64,000 bases of DNA from an uncultured Ruminococcus sp. (GTDB taxonomy: Bacteria; Bacillota; Clostridia; Oscillospirales; Ruminococcaceae). The notes beneath the pieces are model-generated. The model saw nothing but the letters and a program-made list of their open reading frames with translations, was not told the origin of the DNA and searched no databases. The translations under genes and the position numbers were made by a program. Positions 32,715 through 41,738 of this stretch are shown here, piece by piece; the first letter of the stretch is position 1, and every line of letters begins with the position of its first letter. The stretch is taken from the NCBI GenBank assembly GCA_902800795.1, contig CADCFQ010000003.1:62001-126000 (forward strand), written 5' to 3'.

Positions 32715-33850
32715 GCTTCTTCCTCCCAGGTCTTGTTAATAAGCTCATTCATATAGTCGGCCTGCTCACGGCTCATGGGCTGGTTGTTCTGCAGCTCATA
32801 GAAATCCGAAAACAGTTCAAAGGGCGTTTTCGTCTCCACGTCCGCATCCCCCATTATCTCACTGTTTGAACGGGTGCGCTTGTTGTCATAATCAAACTTC
32901 ATGATCCTGTGATAGATCGTGCGAAGCTTGCCGACAGCATCGGGGATATCCTCCTCGTCGGTGAGGGTTATGTGTGTATAGTCCTCCTGCCAGGAAGTAT
33001 CCTCATAGAACGACTTCAGGGTCAGCTCCTCATAGGTCCCTCTTAGCTCCACAAGATCGTGGGCAGGCTGAAGGTCCACAGTGCGGTATGACACATTCCC
33101 CTTTTCAAGCAGCTCGACCACTGTTACAGACTTGCGGTCCCTGGCTTCGGAGAAAGAATATTTAAGCGGCGTTCCGCAGTATCTCACCGTGTCCGAGCCG
33201 CAGTTCTGGGGCGAGTGGATATGTCCCAGAGCAACATAGTCAAAGCCCTCGAAAGCATCGGCATCAACATTGTCGGTGCCGCCTATGCTTATAGTCTCGG
33301 AGTCGCTGCGTGAAGCTCCCGTGACGAACTGATGGGTAATGATGATATTCCGCCGCCCGGTATCAATATCCATATTCTTTACCGCACACCTTATGGCATC
33401 GGTGTAGGAATGTATCTCTTCTTCCTCAAAAAAGCGCCTGACATCGCAGGGCTTTACAAAGGGCAGCATATAAACATTCACATCGCCGTATTTGTCGCTG
33501 AGGACGGCAGGCTTTATCTTTCCGTCATAGACCGGCGACATATGTATACCGCTGATATCCATAAGCCTGGAGCCGAAGGCTATACGCTCGGGAGAATCGT
33601 GGTTGCCGCTTATGACAAACACTTCAAGCTTTCGCTTTGCAAGTCTTACAAGAAAATCGTCAAAAAGCGAAACAGCTTCTGCCGGCGGCACAGCCTTGTC
33701 ATATACATCCCCCGCTATCAGGACCGCATCCGGAGCCTCGTCGTCGATGATATTCAGGATCTTTTTCAGGATAAAAGCCTGATCTTCCAGCATAGAGTAT
33801 TCGTTCACTCTTTTTCCAAGATGAAGATCGGACAAGTGGATAAATTTCAT
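32711..33850 (-). CDS. sbcD: SbcD exonuclease subunit
   Basis: A 379-aa Mre11-type metallophosphoesterase, the nuclease of SbcCD. Metal-binding motifs in order: H-L-S-D-L-H-L-G (near residue 4), G-D-V-Y-D, S-G-N-H-D-S, I-T-H-Q-F and G-H-I-H-S. All are intact. The start at 33850 (M-K-F-I-H-L) follows GAGGTGCTGAAA, better than a GTG nine bases upstream. sbcD precedes sbcC in a two-gene operon, as in most bacteria. Confidence 0.95.
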   Translation of the reverse strand: MKFIHLSDLHLGKRVNEYSMLEDQAFILKKILNIIDDEAPDAVLIAGDVYDKAVPPAEAVSLFDDFLVRLAKRKLEVFVISGNHDSPERIAFGSRLMDISGIHMSPVYDGKIKPAVLSDKYGDVNVYMLPFVKPCDVRRFFEEEEIHSYTDAIRCAVKNMDIDTGRRNIIITHQFVTGASRSDSETISIGGTDNVDADAFEGFDYVALGHIHSPQNCGSDTVRYCGTPLKYSFSEARDRKSVTVVELLEKGNVSYRTVDLQPAHDLVELRGTYEELTLKSFYEDTSWQEDYTHITLTDEEDIPDAVGKLRTIYHRIMKFDYDNKRTRSNSEIMGDADVETKTPFELFSDFYELQNNQPMSREQADYMNELINKTWEEEA

Positions 33851-33894
33851 TTTCAGCACCTCTTTATGAGACGGTTTTTCTTTTTGTATATCTA

Positions 33895-33924
33895 AGTATA
33901 TACCATATTACGGCAAAATGTCAA
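33895..33924 (-). promoter_or_regulatory. Probable sbcDC promoter
   Basis: On the minus strand TTGACA (33924-33919), an 18-base spacer and TATACT (33900-33895). Confidence 0.6.
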
Positions 33925-34213
33925 TACAAGATCAGCCCCAAGATGACCATAAAACCGGCGCACCAAAAGGCACGCCGTCCGGTAAGATCCAATGTTTTAT
34001 ATCACGCTCTTCGCTGTAAAGCTCATCTATGTCGGAAGAGCGCTGAGTTTTATAGTGTGCTCCCGGAGCTTATAAAAAAAGCCTGCTCTGTATTTCAGCA
34101 GGAAATCCAAGGCCGGGACCGGGATATCTCCTGCGGGATACAAAAAAAGCGGCACTGGAAATGTATCGATATCTAAAATTCGCAAAAAAAATCATTAAAA
34201 ATTCTTGTTTTTG
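33925..34213. other. Non-coding stretch between divergent genes
   Basis: Nothing beyond the flanking promoters is recognisable. It holds short GC-rich inverted repeats such as CCGGCG and CGCCGTCCGG near 33955-33982. Confidence 0.35.
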
Positions 34214-34242
34214 TTGACTATAACGAAAAAATCTGATATAAT
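34214..34242 (+). promoter_or_regulatory. Promoter of the EAL gene
   Basis: TTGACT (34214-34219), a 17-base spacer and TATAAT (34237-34242). Confidence 0.85.
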
Positions 34243-34329
34243 GTCATAAACGAAGCTAAAAAATGTGCTGCCGCTTTGTGCTTGGCAGATAAGACCGTCT
34301 TCACCCTCTCCCCGATAGCGAGGTGCCCC

Positions 34330-36402
34330 ATGGAAAGAAAGATCATTTCAGAATTCTTAGAGAAAGCTCTTACTCTTCGCTCGGTCGATGACCTGAAAGA
34401 GCTCGAGAAGGAGATCGCTCCCACTATAGAGATCACACCCGAGAATGTAAGGCTGATGAATGCCGCTTTTTCTGTTGCCTATGAGCTTATGCTGGCGAGG
34501 GAAAAGCAGGACGCCGAGGAAAAATCAAGGCGTATCGAGCTCTCTGAAACGGAGCGCAATGAGATCGCCCTTGTCCAGAGGCTCCTTGACTACAATATGT
34601 TCACCTACCATTTCCAGCCCATAGTGCGTGCCGACAACGGCGAGATCTATTCCTATGAGGCGCTTATGCGTGCAGAGGGTATGCCGGGGATAACGCCGTT
34701 TCATATCCTTAAATATGCCGAGCTGTCTCACAGGCTGGGCGAGGTGGAGCAGTATACGTTTTTGAATGTCATACGCTATATGGATGAGCATCCGGGTCTG
34801 TTCGGCGGACGCAAGGTGTTTATAAACTCCATGCCCAATGTCAGGATAGGCGAGACAAAGCTTCTGGAGATAACAAGGCTCCTTGAACAGCACGCCGACC
34901 GCATAGTTGTAGAGATGATAGAGAACTCGGAGTTCGTCGATGAGCGGCTGGGTCAGGTCAAGGAACAGTTCCACGATATGGGCATACCCATAGCTATTGA
35001 TGATTTCGGAACGGGGTATTCAAATATCTCGAACCTTTTCCGCTATGACCCGGACTATGTCAAGATCGACCGCTCTCTTATAAGCAATATCCACGACAGC
35101 CCCAACAAGAGGCATATCGTGAGGGAGATAATAGATTTCTGCCACAGCAATAATATAATGGTTCTGGCTGAGGGCGTTGAGACCTCGGAGGAGCTGAGGA
35201 TGATAATCCTTATGGGTATAGACCTTATCCAGGGCTATTACACCGCAAGGCCAGCGCCCGAGGTGATACATACTCTGCCCTTTGAGATAAGAGCCGAGAT
35301 AAAGGCTCACCACCTGGAAAGGGAGGACGGCCAGAGGATGAGGGTATATCAGGCTCCCAGCGGCGAGATGATATCTCTCGAAAGGCTCCAGAAGGCAGGC
35401 TACAGCAAGATACTCGTGGGGGCAGGCTGGAGCGAAGGCAGCGTTACAATAACCGGCGAGCCCCAGCTTTACACAGGGGTCCATATCGAGACAGCCGAGG
35501 GCTTCAGGGGCTCGGTGACTCTTGAAAACGCTCACCTCTCGAACCAGGTCGAGCGCCCGTGTATCGACATAGGCGATGACTGCGAGGTGACGCTCATCCT
35601 TGTGGGCGAGAACAAGCTGGGCAATTCCGGAATACGGGTGCCGGAGACCTCGGTCCTTACCCTTGAGGGCAACGGCAGCATCGAAATAAATCTCGGAAGC
35701 TCCGATTATTACGGCATAGGCAACGACCTTTCCAGCGCTCACGGAAAGCTGGTCTTCGACCAGGACGGCACCGTTACCGTGACCGCAGAGAGCCACACAG
35801 GGGTCTGCATAGGCTCGGGACAGGGCGGAGAGATAGATATCCGCAGAGGACGTTATGTGATACGCTCCATGGGTGCGCTCAGCGTCGGGATAGGCGCAAC
35901 AGACGGACCCTGCAGGATAAACTTCCTCGGCTGCTCTCTTGATGTTCTCGCCACAGGCGCTTACAGCATTGCGATAGGCTCTGTGAGCAGCAACACCGAG
36001 ATAAATATGATATACTCCATGGTAAAATGCCATGTCGAGAGCCAGCTGTCTGTGGGGATAGGGACTCTTCACGGTGAAAGGGCGGTCATCCGTGCCGAGA
36101 GCGTAAATATGAACGTATCCGGCAGCGGCGACGCAGTTACCGCTTTGGGCTCGCTGACAAACAAGTCTGATATCACTATCCTGCGCTCGGGCGTAAAGGT
36201 GAACTGCGAGGGCAGCAGAGCCTTTGTGTTCGGAAGCTATCAGGGCGGCACAAAGGTGACCCTCACAGACGTTGACCTGGCGGCCGATATGGCCACAGAA
36301 TCAAGGGTGTGTGCGGTGGCTAAGAAAGAGGACGTCGATATCTCGGGAGGAAAATGCCGTGTCAGCTTCGGGAACGGCGTTATTGAAAGATTTGTTATTT
36401 AA
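34330..36402 (+). CDS. EAL-domain c-di-GMP phosphodiesterase fused to a beta-helix-like repeat domain
   Basis: A 690-aa cytosolic protein with no signal peptide or membrane helix. Start from GAGGTG eight bases upstream of 34330; an in-frame ATG at 34276 has none. A short helical region (1-80) precedes the EAL domain (about 85-320). Its active-site motifs are intact: E-A-L-M-R at 110-114, D-D-F-G-T-G at 224-229, K-I-D at 245-247, A-E-G-V-E at 280-284, then Q-G-Y-Y. It should hydrolyse c-di-GMP. Residues about 370-690 consist of repeating beta units with G-I-G/A-I-G turns (Y-G-I-G-N-D, C-I-G-S-G-Q-G-G, V-G-I-G-A-T-D-G, I-A-I-G-S-V-S-S), the look of a right-handed beta-helix. That pairing is unusual. 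Confidence 0.9.
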   Translation: MERKIISEFLEKALTLRSVDDLKELEKEIAPTIEITPENVRLMNAAFSVAYELMLAREKQDAEEKSRRIELSETERNEIALVQRLLDYNMFTYHFQPIVRADNGEIYSYEALMRAEGMPGITPFHILKYAELSHRLGEVEQYTFLNVIRYMDEHPGLFGGRKVFINSMPNVRIGETKLLEITRLLEQHADRIVVEMIENSEFVDERLGQVKEQFHDMGIPIAIDDFGTGYSNISNLFRYDPDYVKIDRSLISNIHDSPNKRHIVREIIDFCHSNNIMVLAEGVETSEELRMIILMGIDLIQGYYTARPAPEVIHTLPFEIRAEIKAHHLEREDGQRMRVYQAPSGEMISLERLQKAGYSKILVGAGWSEGSVTITGEPQLYTGVHIETAEGFRGSVTLENAHLSNQVERPCIDIGDDCEVTLILVGENKLGNSGIRVPETSVLTLEGNGSIEINLGSSDYYGIGNDLSSAHGKLVFDQDGTVTVTAESHTGVCIGSGQGGEIDIRRGRYVIRSMGALSVGIGATDGPCRINFLGCSLDVLATGAYSIAIGSVSSNTEINMIYSMVKCHVESQLSVGIGTLHGERAVIRAESVNMNVSGSGDAVTALGSLTNKSDITILRSGVKVNCEGSRAFVFGSYQGGTKVTLTDVDLAADMATESRVCAVAKKEDVDISGGKCRVSFGNGVIERFVI

Positions 36403-36408
36403 TAAAAC

Positions 36409-36445
36409 TGACCGGGCAGGGAGACAGTTCCCCGTCCGGTCTTTT
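36409..36445 (+). terminator. Terminator of the EAL gene
   Basis: GACCGGGCAGGG and CCCCGTCCGGTC pair and are followed by TTTT. Confidence 0.78.
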
Positions 36446-36450
36446 GCCGC

Positions 36451-36487
36451 AAAAAACCTCCGCACGGGCTTGTCCCCGAGCGGAGGT
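36451..36487 (-). terminator. Terminator of the GGGtGRT operon
   Basis: On the minus strand ACCTCCGCTCGGG and CCCGTGCGGAGGT (one mismatch) pair and are followed by TTTTTTG. Confidence 0.82.
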
Positions 36488-36520
36488 CATTTTATTATTC
36501 TTTTCGCAAAAGCCGAAGTA

Positions 36521-37519
36521 TTACTTCATAGCCTCTTCAACAGCAACTGCGCAAGCAACTGTTGCACCGACCATCGGGTTGTTGCCCATACCGATAAGAC
36601 CCATCATCTCAACGTGTGCGGGAACGGAGGACGAACCTGCGAACTGTGCATCGGAGTGCATTCTTCCCATAGTATCAGTCATACCGTAGGAAGCAGGACC
36701 TGCAGCCATGTTGTCAGGGTGGAGAGTTCTTCCTGTGCCGCCGCCGGAAGCAACGGAGAAGTACTTCTTGCCTGCATCTGTTCTTTCCTTCTTATAGGTA
36801 CCTGCAACAGGATGCTGGAATCTTGTGGGGTTGGTGGAGTTTCCTGTGATGGAAACGTCAACGTTCTCCTTCCACATGATAGCAACGCCCTCGGTAACAT
36901 CGTTAGCACCGTAGCAGTTTACCTTTGCACGCAGACCCTCGGAGTAAGCCTTGCGGAATACTTCCTTGACCTCGCCTGTGTGATAATCCATCTCTGTCTC
37001 AACATAAGTAAAGCCGTTGATACGAGCGATGATCTGAGCTGCGTCCTTGCCAAGACCGTTAAGGATAACTCTCAGAGGCTTCTGTCTAACCTTGTTTGCC
37101 TTCTCAGCGATACCGATAGCACCCTCAGCAGCAGCGAAAGACTCGTGGCCTGCCAGGAATGCGAAGCACTCGGTGTCCTCCTCAAGCAGCATCTTGCCGA
37201 GGTTTCCGTGGCCAAGACCGACCTTTCTCTGGTCAGCAACAGAACCGGGGATGCAGAATGCCTGGAGTCCCTCTCCGATAGCAGCAGCTGCCTCGGAAGC
37301 CTTTGTGCAGCCCTTCTTTATTGCGATAGCGCAGCCTACAGTGTAAGCCCACTTTGCGTTCTCGAAGCAGATAGGCTGGATGCTCTCAACGAGCTTGTAA
37401 ATGTCAAGACCCTTTGCCTTGCATACATCAGCACACTCCTCGATAGAGTTGATGCCGTATTCCTTTATAACAGCAAGGATCTGTTTTTCTCTTCTCTCGT
37501 AAGATTCAAATAATGCCAT
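36521..37519 (-). CDS. GGGtGRT protein
   Basis: A 332-aa cytosolic protein of the GGGtGRT family, named for its motif, seen here as S-G-G-G-T-G-R-T near residues 255-262. The function is not established. It is usually next to a NifU-like scaffold gene, as here, which suggests a role in iron-sulfur or cofactor handling. Cys residues in P-I-C-F-E-N and V-G-C-A-I are spaced through the N-terminal half. The length is typical. The gene lies 14 bp downstream of the NifU-like gene under the same promoter. Confidence 0.9.
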   Translation of the reverse strand: MALFESYERREKQILAVIKEYGINSIEECADVCKAKGLDIYKLVESIQPICFENAKWAYTVGCAIAIKKGCTKASEAAAAIGEGLQAFCIPGSVADQRKVGLGHGNLGKMLLEEDTECFAFLAGHESFAAAEGAIGIAEKANKVRQKPLRVILNGLGKDAAQIIARINGFTYVETEMDYHTGEVKEVFRKAYSEGLRAKVNCYGANDVTEGVAIMWKENVDVSITGNSTNPTRFQHPVAGTYKKERTDAGKKYFSVASGGGTGRTLHPDNMAAGPASYGMTDTMGRMHSDAQFAGSSSVPAHVEMMGLIGMGNNPMVGATVACAVAVEEAMK

Positions 37520-37533
37520 TATTTAAGCCCTCC

Positions 37534-38226
37534 TTATTCCTTTCTCGGGTCAACGAGCTTAACAGCATCGTCAACTCTGCCGTACTGACCCTGAGCCTTC
37601 TCGAAAGCGGTGTTAGCATCATCGCCTGCCTTGATGAAGTCCATCATCTTGCCGAAGTTTACGAACTTGTAGCCGATGATCTCGTTGTCTTCATTAAGAG
37701 CGAGCTTTGTTACATAACCGTCTGTCATCTCGAGATAACGGGGACCCTTTGCCAGTGTACCGTACATGGTACCTACCTGGGAACGCAGACCCTTACCGAG
37801 GTCCTCAAGTCCTGCACCTACAACGAGGCCGCCCTCGGAAAATGCAGACTGTGAACGACCGTAAACGATCTGAAGGAAGAGCTCTCTCATAGCTGTATTG
37901 ATAGCGTCACAAACCAGGTCTGTGTTAAGAGCCTCAAGAACAGTTCTGCCGGGAAGGATCTCGGAAGCCATAGCTGCCGAATGAGTCATACCCGAGCATC
38001 CGATAGTCTCAACGAGACATTCCTGGATAACGCCCTCTTTAACATTAAGTGTCAGCTTGCAGGTACCCTGCTGCGGAGCACACCAGCCAATACCGTGGGT
38101 AAAGCCTGATATGTCCTTGATCTCCTTAGCCTTGACCCATTTTGCCTCTTCGGGGATGGGAGCAGCGCCGTGAGCAACGCCCTGTGCGATAGGGCACATT
38201 GTTTCAACTTCGTGCGAATAGATCAT
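37534..38226 (-). CDS. NifU-like iron-sulfur scaffold protein
   Basis: A 230-aa protein related to the N-terminal NifU/IscU scaffold. Candidate cluster ligands are Cys in E-T-M-C-P-I, G-W-C-A-P-Q-Q-G-T-C and I-G-C-S-G-M-T-H-S-A-A-M-A-S, the last being the family's hallmark G-C-S-x-M-x-x-S. A C-terminal region beyond the scaffold fold (G-L-R-S-Q-V-G-T-M-Y-G-T-L) is specific to the form that accompanies GGGtGRT proteins. It is the first gene of the pair. Confidence 0.85.
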   Translation of the reverse strand: MIYSHEVETMCPIAQGVAHGAAPIPEEAKWVKAKEIKDISGFTHGIGWCAPQQGTCKLTLNVKEGVIQECLVETIGCSGMTHSAAMASEILPGRTVLEALNTDLVCDAINTAMRELFLQIVYGRSQSAFSEGGLVVGAGLEDLGKGLRSQVGTMYGTLAKGPRYLEMTDGYVTKLALNEDNEIIGYKFVNFGKMMDFIKAGDDANTAFEKAQGQYGRVDDAVKLVDPRKE

Positions 38227-38274
38227 ATCAAATACTCCTTTCGATTTCTGGGCGGTGCAAACGCCCTTACAATT

Positions 38275-38303
38275 ATAATACTACAAATCGCCCTTTAAAT
38301 CAA
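38275..38303 (-). promoter_or_regulatory. Probable promoter of the NifU-like/GGGtGRT operon
   Basis: On the minus strand TTGATT (38303-38298), a 17-base spacer and TATTAT (38280-38275). An overlapping TATAAT would need a 19-base spacer. Confidence 0.6.
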
Positions 38304-38602
38304 GTCTTTTTTTTAAATTCTCAAAAATATGCAGCCTCAAAAGCCTTATATGTATATAACATCAGGTGAAAAATGGCACTCACCCCCTCAGCGCAGGCGT
38401 AAGCACAGGCTCAGAAAAATAGCAATATTTAAGGCACTTTTGTCAGAGATTTGACAGGTGTGCCTTTTTCATTCCTCCGTGCAGCGCCTGTTCAGTGAAT
38501 AATGAAGAATGAAGAAATAAGAATAAAGGTATCGTCCTGCGGACGATGATGTTTAAATCATCGCCGAAGGCGATACCTTAACTATTCACTATTCACTATT
38601 CA
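38304..38602. other. Non-coding stretch with a terminator-like hairpin and repeat
   Basis: No gene is visible. It holds a hairpin AAGGCAC...GTGCCTT with TTTTTC (38431-38469, plus orientation) and the palindromic element 38489-38615. Confidence 0.45.
38431..38469 (+). terminator. Orphan terminator-like hairpin
   Basis: AAGGCAC and GTGCCTT, with inner TGTCA/TGACA, are followed by TTTTTC. No plus-strand gene precedes it. Confidence 0.5.
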
Positions 38603-38615
38603 TTATTCATTATTT
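38489..38615. repeat. Palindromic element at the aguB 3' end
   Basis: GGTATCG (38528-38534) and CGATACC (38571-38577) bracket three small hairpins. A/T-rich arms made of GAATAATGAA-type and ATTCATTATT-type tandem units flank them in mirror order. The right arm contains the aguB stop codon. A close copy lies at 46845-46936, also overlapping a gene stop. Confidence 0.75.
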
Positions 38616-39490
38616 CCGTCCACCGCCAGCACCCTGTAAGCCTCGGGTCTTCTGTCACGGAACACGCCCCATTCGAGCCTTGCCCGGTCGCAGGCATCAA
38701 GGTCGAGCTCCGCCAGCAGCACCTCGTCGCCCTCACGGCCGCCGTCAGCTATTATCCCGCCGACTCCGTCGGTTATAAAGGACGAGCCGTAAAACCTTAG
38801 TGCCGAGCTCTGGCCGCCGTTTTCCTCGGTGGGTGTCACCTCTTCAAGTCCCCAGCGGTTGGCAGCCGCCACAGGGACAAGGTTTGCGCCTGCGTGACCC
38901 TGCATGGTGCGTCTCCAGTGAGGCATACTGTCGGTGGTGAGGATGGGCTCAGAGCCTATGGCTGTGGGATAAAGGATGAGCTGGGCGCCCATAAGGGTCA
39001 TAGCTCTTGCGGCCTCCGGGAACCACTGGTCCCAGCATATCCCCACACCTATCCTGCCAAAGCGTGTGTCCCACACCCTGAAGCCCGTATCTCCGGGGGT
39101 AAAATAGAATTTCTCCTGATAATAATGGTCATCGGGGATATGTGTCTTGCGGTAAACGCCCATAACAGTGCCGTCGGCATCAAGCATAGCTATTGAGTTG
39201 TAAAGCACGTTGCCGTCCTTTTCATAAAAGCTTACCGGCATGACCACGCCGAGCTCGGCAGCTATCTTCTTAAAATGCTGCACCGCTTCATTGCTGTCCG
39301 CCGGTGACGCATAGGAATAGTAGTCATATCTTCTCTCCTGGCAGAAATACTGTCTCTCAAACAGCTCGGGCAGGAGAATAACGTTGGCGCCGTCAGCCGC
39401 TGCCTGACGCACCAGCCTTTCGGCGTGGGCTATATTCTCGCTTACGTCCCTTGTGCAGCTCATCTGGACAGCTGCGACTTTTATCTTCAT
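38603..39490 (-). CDS. aguB: N-carbamoylputrescine amidase
   Basis: A 295-aa nitrilase-family enzyme that hydrolyses N-carbamoylputrescine to putrescine, CO2 and ammonia. The catalytic triad is present: Glu42 in L-L-P-E-L-F, Lys115 in Y-R-K-T-H-I-P-D and Cys152 in G-I-C-W-D-Q-W. Close similarity to plant/bacterial AguB is shown by the F-Y-F-T-P-G-D-T-G-F and A-I-G-S-E-P segments. The start at 39490 is one base after the agmatine deiminase stop (TAATATG). It is the last gene of the polyamine operon. Its final residues and stop lie inside a palindromic repeat. Confidence 0.95.
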   Translation of the reverse strand: MKIKVAAVQMSCTRDVSENIAHAERLVRQAAADGANVILLPELFERQYFCQERRYDYYSYASPADSNEAVQHFKKIAAELGVVMPVSFYEKDGNVLYNSIAMLDADGTVMGVYRKTHIPDDHYYQEKFYFTPGDTGFRVWDTRFGRIGVGICWDQWFPEAARAMTLMGAQLILYPTAIGSEPILTTDSMPHWRRTMQGHAGANLVPVAAANRWGLEEVTPTEENGGQSSALRFYGSSFITDGVGGIIADGGREGDEVLLAELDLDACDRARLEWGVFRDRRPEAYRVLAVDGNNE

Positions 39491-39491
39491 A

Positions 39492-40604
39492 TTATACCTC
39501 TCCATTTTCAACAGCAGGTATCTGCTGGGTTATGCAGTGGATGTTCCCGCCGCCTATTATTATCTCCCTTGCGTCAATGGGAACTATCCGCCTGTCTTTG
39601 CAAAGGCTTTTCATTATCCTGACGGCTCTCTCGTCGCTCTCCTTGTTATCTCCGCCGAACTGCGGCAGCATTACCGAGCGGTTCGTAAAGTAGAAATTCA
39701 CATAAGACGCCGCCAGCCGTTCGCCGACCGTTCTCTCGTCCTCGCCCTCTTCAAAGGTGTAGCCTGCAAGGTCGTGCCCGGTTATCCTCACGGGAACATC
39801 GGGTATCGGCAGCTTGTGGACAGTTATCTTCCTGCCCCTGGCATCGGTCACGCTCTCAAGGTAATCAAGGCAGGCCTTTGAAAGGGGATACTGCTCGTCC
39901 TCCTCATCGTCCGTCCATGCCAGCACCACCTCGGCGGGAGCGATGAACGCACACACATTATCAACGTGCTCATTGGTCTCATCGTTATATATGCCTCTTG
40001 GCAGCCAGAGGACCTTTTTTGCGCCAAGATAATCGCAGAGCTTTTTTTCTATCTCAGCTTTTGAAAGTCCGGGATTTCTGCCCTTGCTCAGAAGGCAGCT
40101 TTCGGTGACCATCAGCGTCCCCTCGCCGTCGGAGTGGACAGAGCCCCCCTCCAGCACAAAGGGGTGAGCATCGATACGTTCAAAGCCTGCCAGCTCGCAG
40201 AATCGCCCTGCCAGCGCATCGTCCTTTTCCCAGTGAGCATACAATCCGTCATATTCACCGCCCCATGCATTGAACCTCCAGTCGATCCCTTTCAGGCTCC
40301 TGCCGTCGGTAACAAAGGTGGGCGCCACATCACGGGCCCAGGAATCGTCAGAGGGGATGTTTAAAAATGTTATATTGCTTATCCCCTGCAGCAGCTCTTT
40401 CGCCGCCCTTTCGGTCACGTCCGACACTATCACATAAACGTCCTCGTCCTCGGCGATAAAGCGGATAAGCTCTGCAAAGACCTTTTGTGCAGGCTTAGCG
40501 CCGTATCCCCAGGAGCCGGGGCGCTCGGGAAAGATGATGACGGTCGCCTTGTGGTGCGAAAACTCCGCAGGCATATAAAAAGCACCGCTCTTAGTCGGGG
40601 TCAA
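39492..40604 (-). CDS. aguA: Agmatine deiminase (TTG start)
   Basis: A 370-aa enzyme that converts agmatine to N-carbamoylputrescine and ammonia. The family nucleophile is Cys357 in G-G-G-N-I-H-C-I-T-Q-Q. The substrate-pocket motifs S-W-A-R-D, E-G-G-S-V-H-S-D-G-E-G-T and N-E-H-V-D-N are present. The best start is TTG at 40604: AAGGAG lies eight to nine bases upstream, and the codon overlaps the previous gene's TGA (TTGA), while the first internal ATG at 40574 has no good site. It feeds aguB directly. Confidence 0.95.
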   Translation of the reverse strand: MTPTKSGAFYMPAEFSHHKATVIIFPERPGSWGYGAKPAQKVFAELIRFIAEDEDVYVIVSDVTERAAKELLQGISNITFLNIPSDDSWARDVAPTFVTDGRSLKGIDWRFNAWGGEYDGLYAHWEKDDALAGRFCELAGFERIDAHPFVLEGGSVHSDGEGTLMVTESCLLSKGRNPGLSKAEIEKKLCDYLGAKKVLWLPRGIYNDETNEHVDNVCAFIAPAEVVLAWTDDEEDEQYPLSKACLDYLESVTDARGRKITVHKLPIPDVPVRITGHDLAGYTFEEGEDERTVGERLAASYVNFYFTNRSVMLPQFGGDNKESDERAVRIMKSLCKDRRIVPIDAREIIIGGGNIHCITQQIPAVENGEV

Positions 40605-41737
40605 GACAATCTCTCCTTAAAATCTTCATATCCGAAGCGTTTTATCACTTCATAGCTGCCGTCCCTGCGCAGAAGCGCAATATCCGGAAGCGGCATACCG
40701 TTGAAGGTGTTGTTTTTTACCATGGTGTATATGGCCATATCCTCAAAGCAAAGGCGGTCGCCCTCGCAAAGCGGCTCATCAAAGCTGTAGTCGCCTATTA
40801 TATCCCCTGCAAGGCAGGTGCGTGATGACAGGCGGTATGTGTAAGCCTTCTCGCTGGGCTTTCCGCTTTTGAAAAGCGGCGGCCTGTAAGGCATCTCAAG
40901 CACATCGGGCATATGGCAGGCAGCTGATGCGTCCAGTATCGCAATATCGATACCGTTGTGAACTATCTCCATCACCTCGGTGACCAGCCAGCCGGCACCC
41001 AGTGCCACAGCCTCGCCGGGCTCGAGATATACCTGCACCCCGTAGGTTTTCTGAACACGCTCTATCATCCTGCAAAGGCGCTCACGGTCATAATCCTCAC
41101 GGGTTATGTGGTGGCCGCCGCCGAAATTTATCCATTTCATACGGTGAAAGTATTTGCCGAACTTCTCCTCGGCGGCTTCCAGCGTCTTTTCCAGTGCGTC
41201 GCTGTTCTGCTCGCAGAGGGTGTGAAAGTGAAGCCCGTCAAGATAAGGCAGCACGCTCTCATCAAAGTCACACGCTCTCACTCCCAGTCTCGAGCCCTCG
41301 GCGCACGGGTCGTAGATAGGGGTATCCTGTGTAGAACATTCGGGGTTTATCCTAAGGCCTATGCTTTTGCCTTTACACCTGTCTTTAAACTTCAGAAGCT
41401 GTCTGCATGAGTTGAACACTATGTGGTCGCTGACCTGTGCTGTCTCATCAAACTCGCTGTCCTTATAGGCAGGCGAAAAAACGTGGACCTCCTTGCCGAA
41501 CTCCTCCCTGCCCAGCTTTGCCTCATAAAGACCGCTGGCAGTGGAGCCGCTGAGATACTCCGAGATCAGCGGATAGAGCGCAAACATAGAAAAAGCCTTC
41601 TGCGCCAGAAGTATCTTAGCGCCCGTCCTTGTCTGTATATCTTTTAAAATTATTAGATTTCTGACAAGCCCTGCCTCGTCGATGACATAGGCAGGGGTGT
41701 CGATCTTTCTGAAAACAGGGTCTGCTGTTTTTATCAT
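40601..41737 (-). CDS. nspC: Carboxy(nor)spermidine decarboxylase
   Basis: A 378-aa fold-III PLP enzyme that decarboxylates carboxyspermidine to spermidine. The PLP lysine is Lys47 in L-L-A-Q-K-A-F, and the phosphate-binding region N-F-G-G-G-H-H and E-P-G-E-A are present. The C-D-x-A-type active-site loop from the partner subunit appears as S-A-A-C-H-M-P-D. It lies one base after the carboxyspermidine dehydrogenase gene and overlaps aguA by four bases. The substrate is called carboxyspermidine because putrescine is made in the same operon. Confidence 0.95.
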   Translation of the reverse strand: MIKTADPVFRKIDTPAYVIDEAGLVRNLIILKDIQTRTGAKILLAQKAFSMFALYPLISEYLSGSTASGLYEAKLGREEFGKEVHVFSPAYKDSEFDETAQVSDHIVFNSCRQLLKFKDRCKGKSIGLRINPECSTQDTPIYDPCAEGSRLGVRACDFDESVLPYLDGLHFHTLCEQNSDALEKTLEAAEEKFGKYFHRMKWINFGGGHHITREDYDRERLCRMIERVQKTYGVQVYLEPGEAVALGAGWLVTEVMEIVHNGIDIAILDASAACHMPDVLEMPYRPPLFKSGKPSEKAYTYRLSSRTCLAGDIIGDYSFDEPLCEGDRLCFEDMAIYTMVKNNTFNGMPLPDIALLRRDGSYEVIKRFGYEDFKERLS

Positions 41738-41738
41738 A

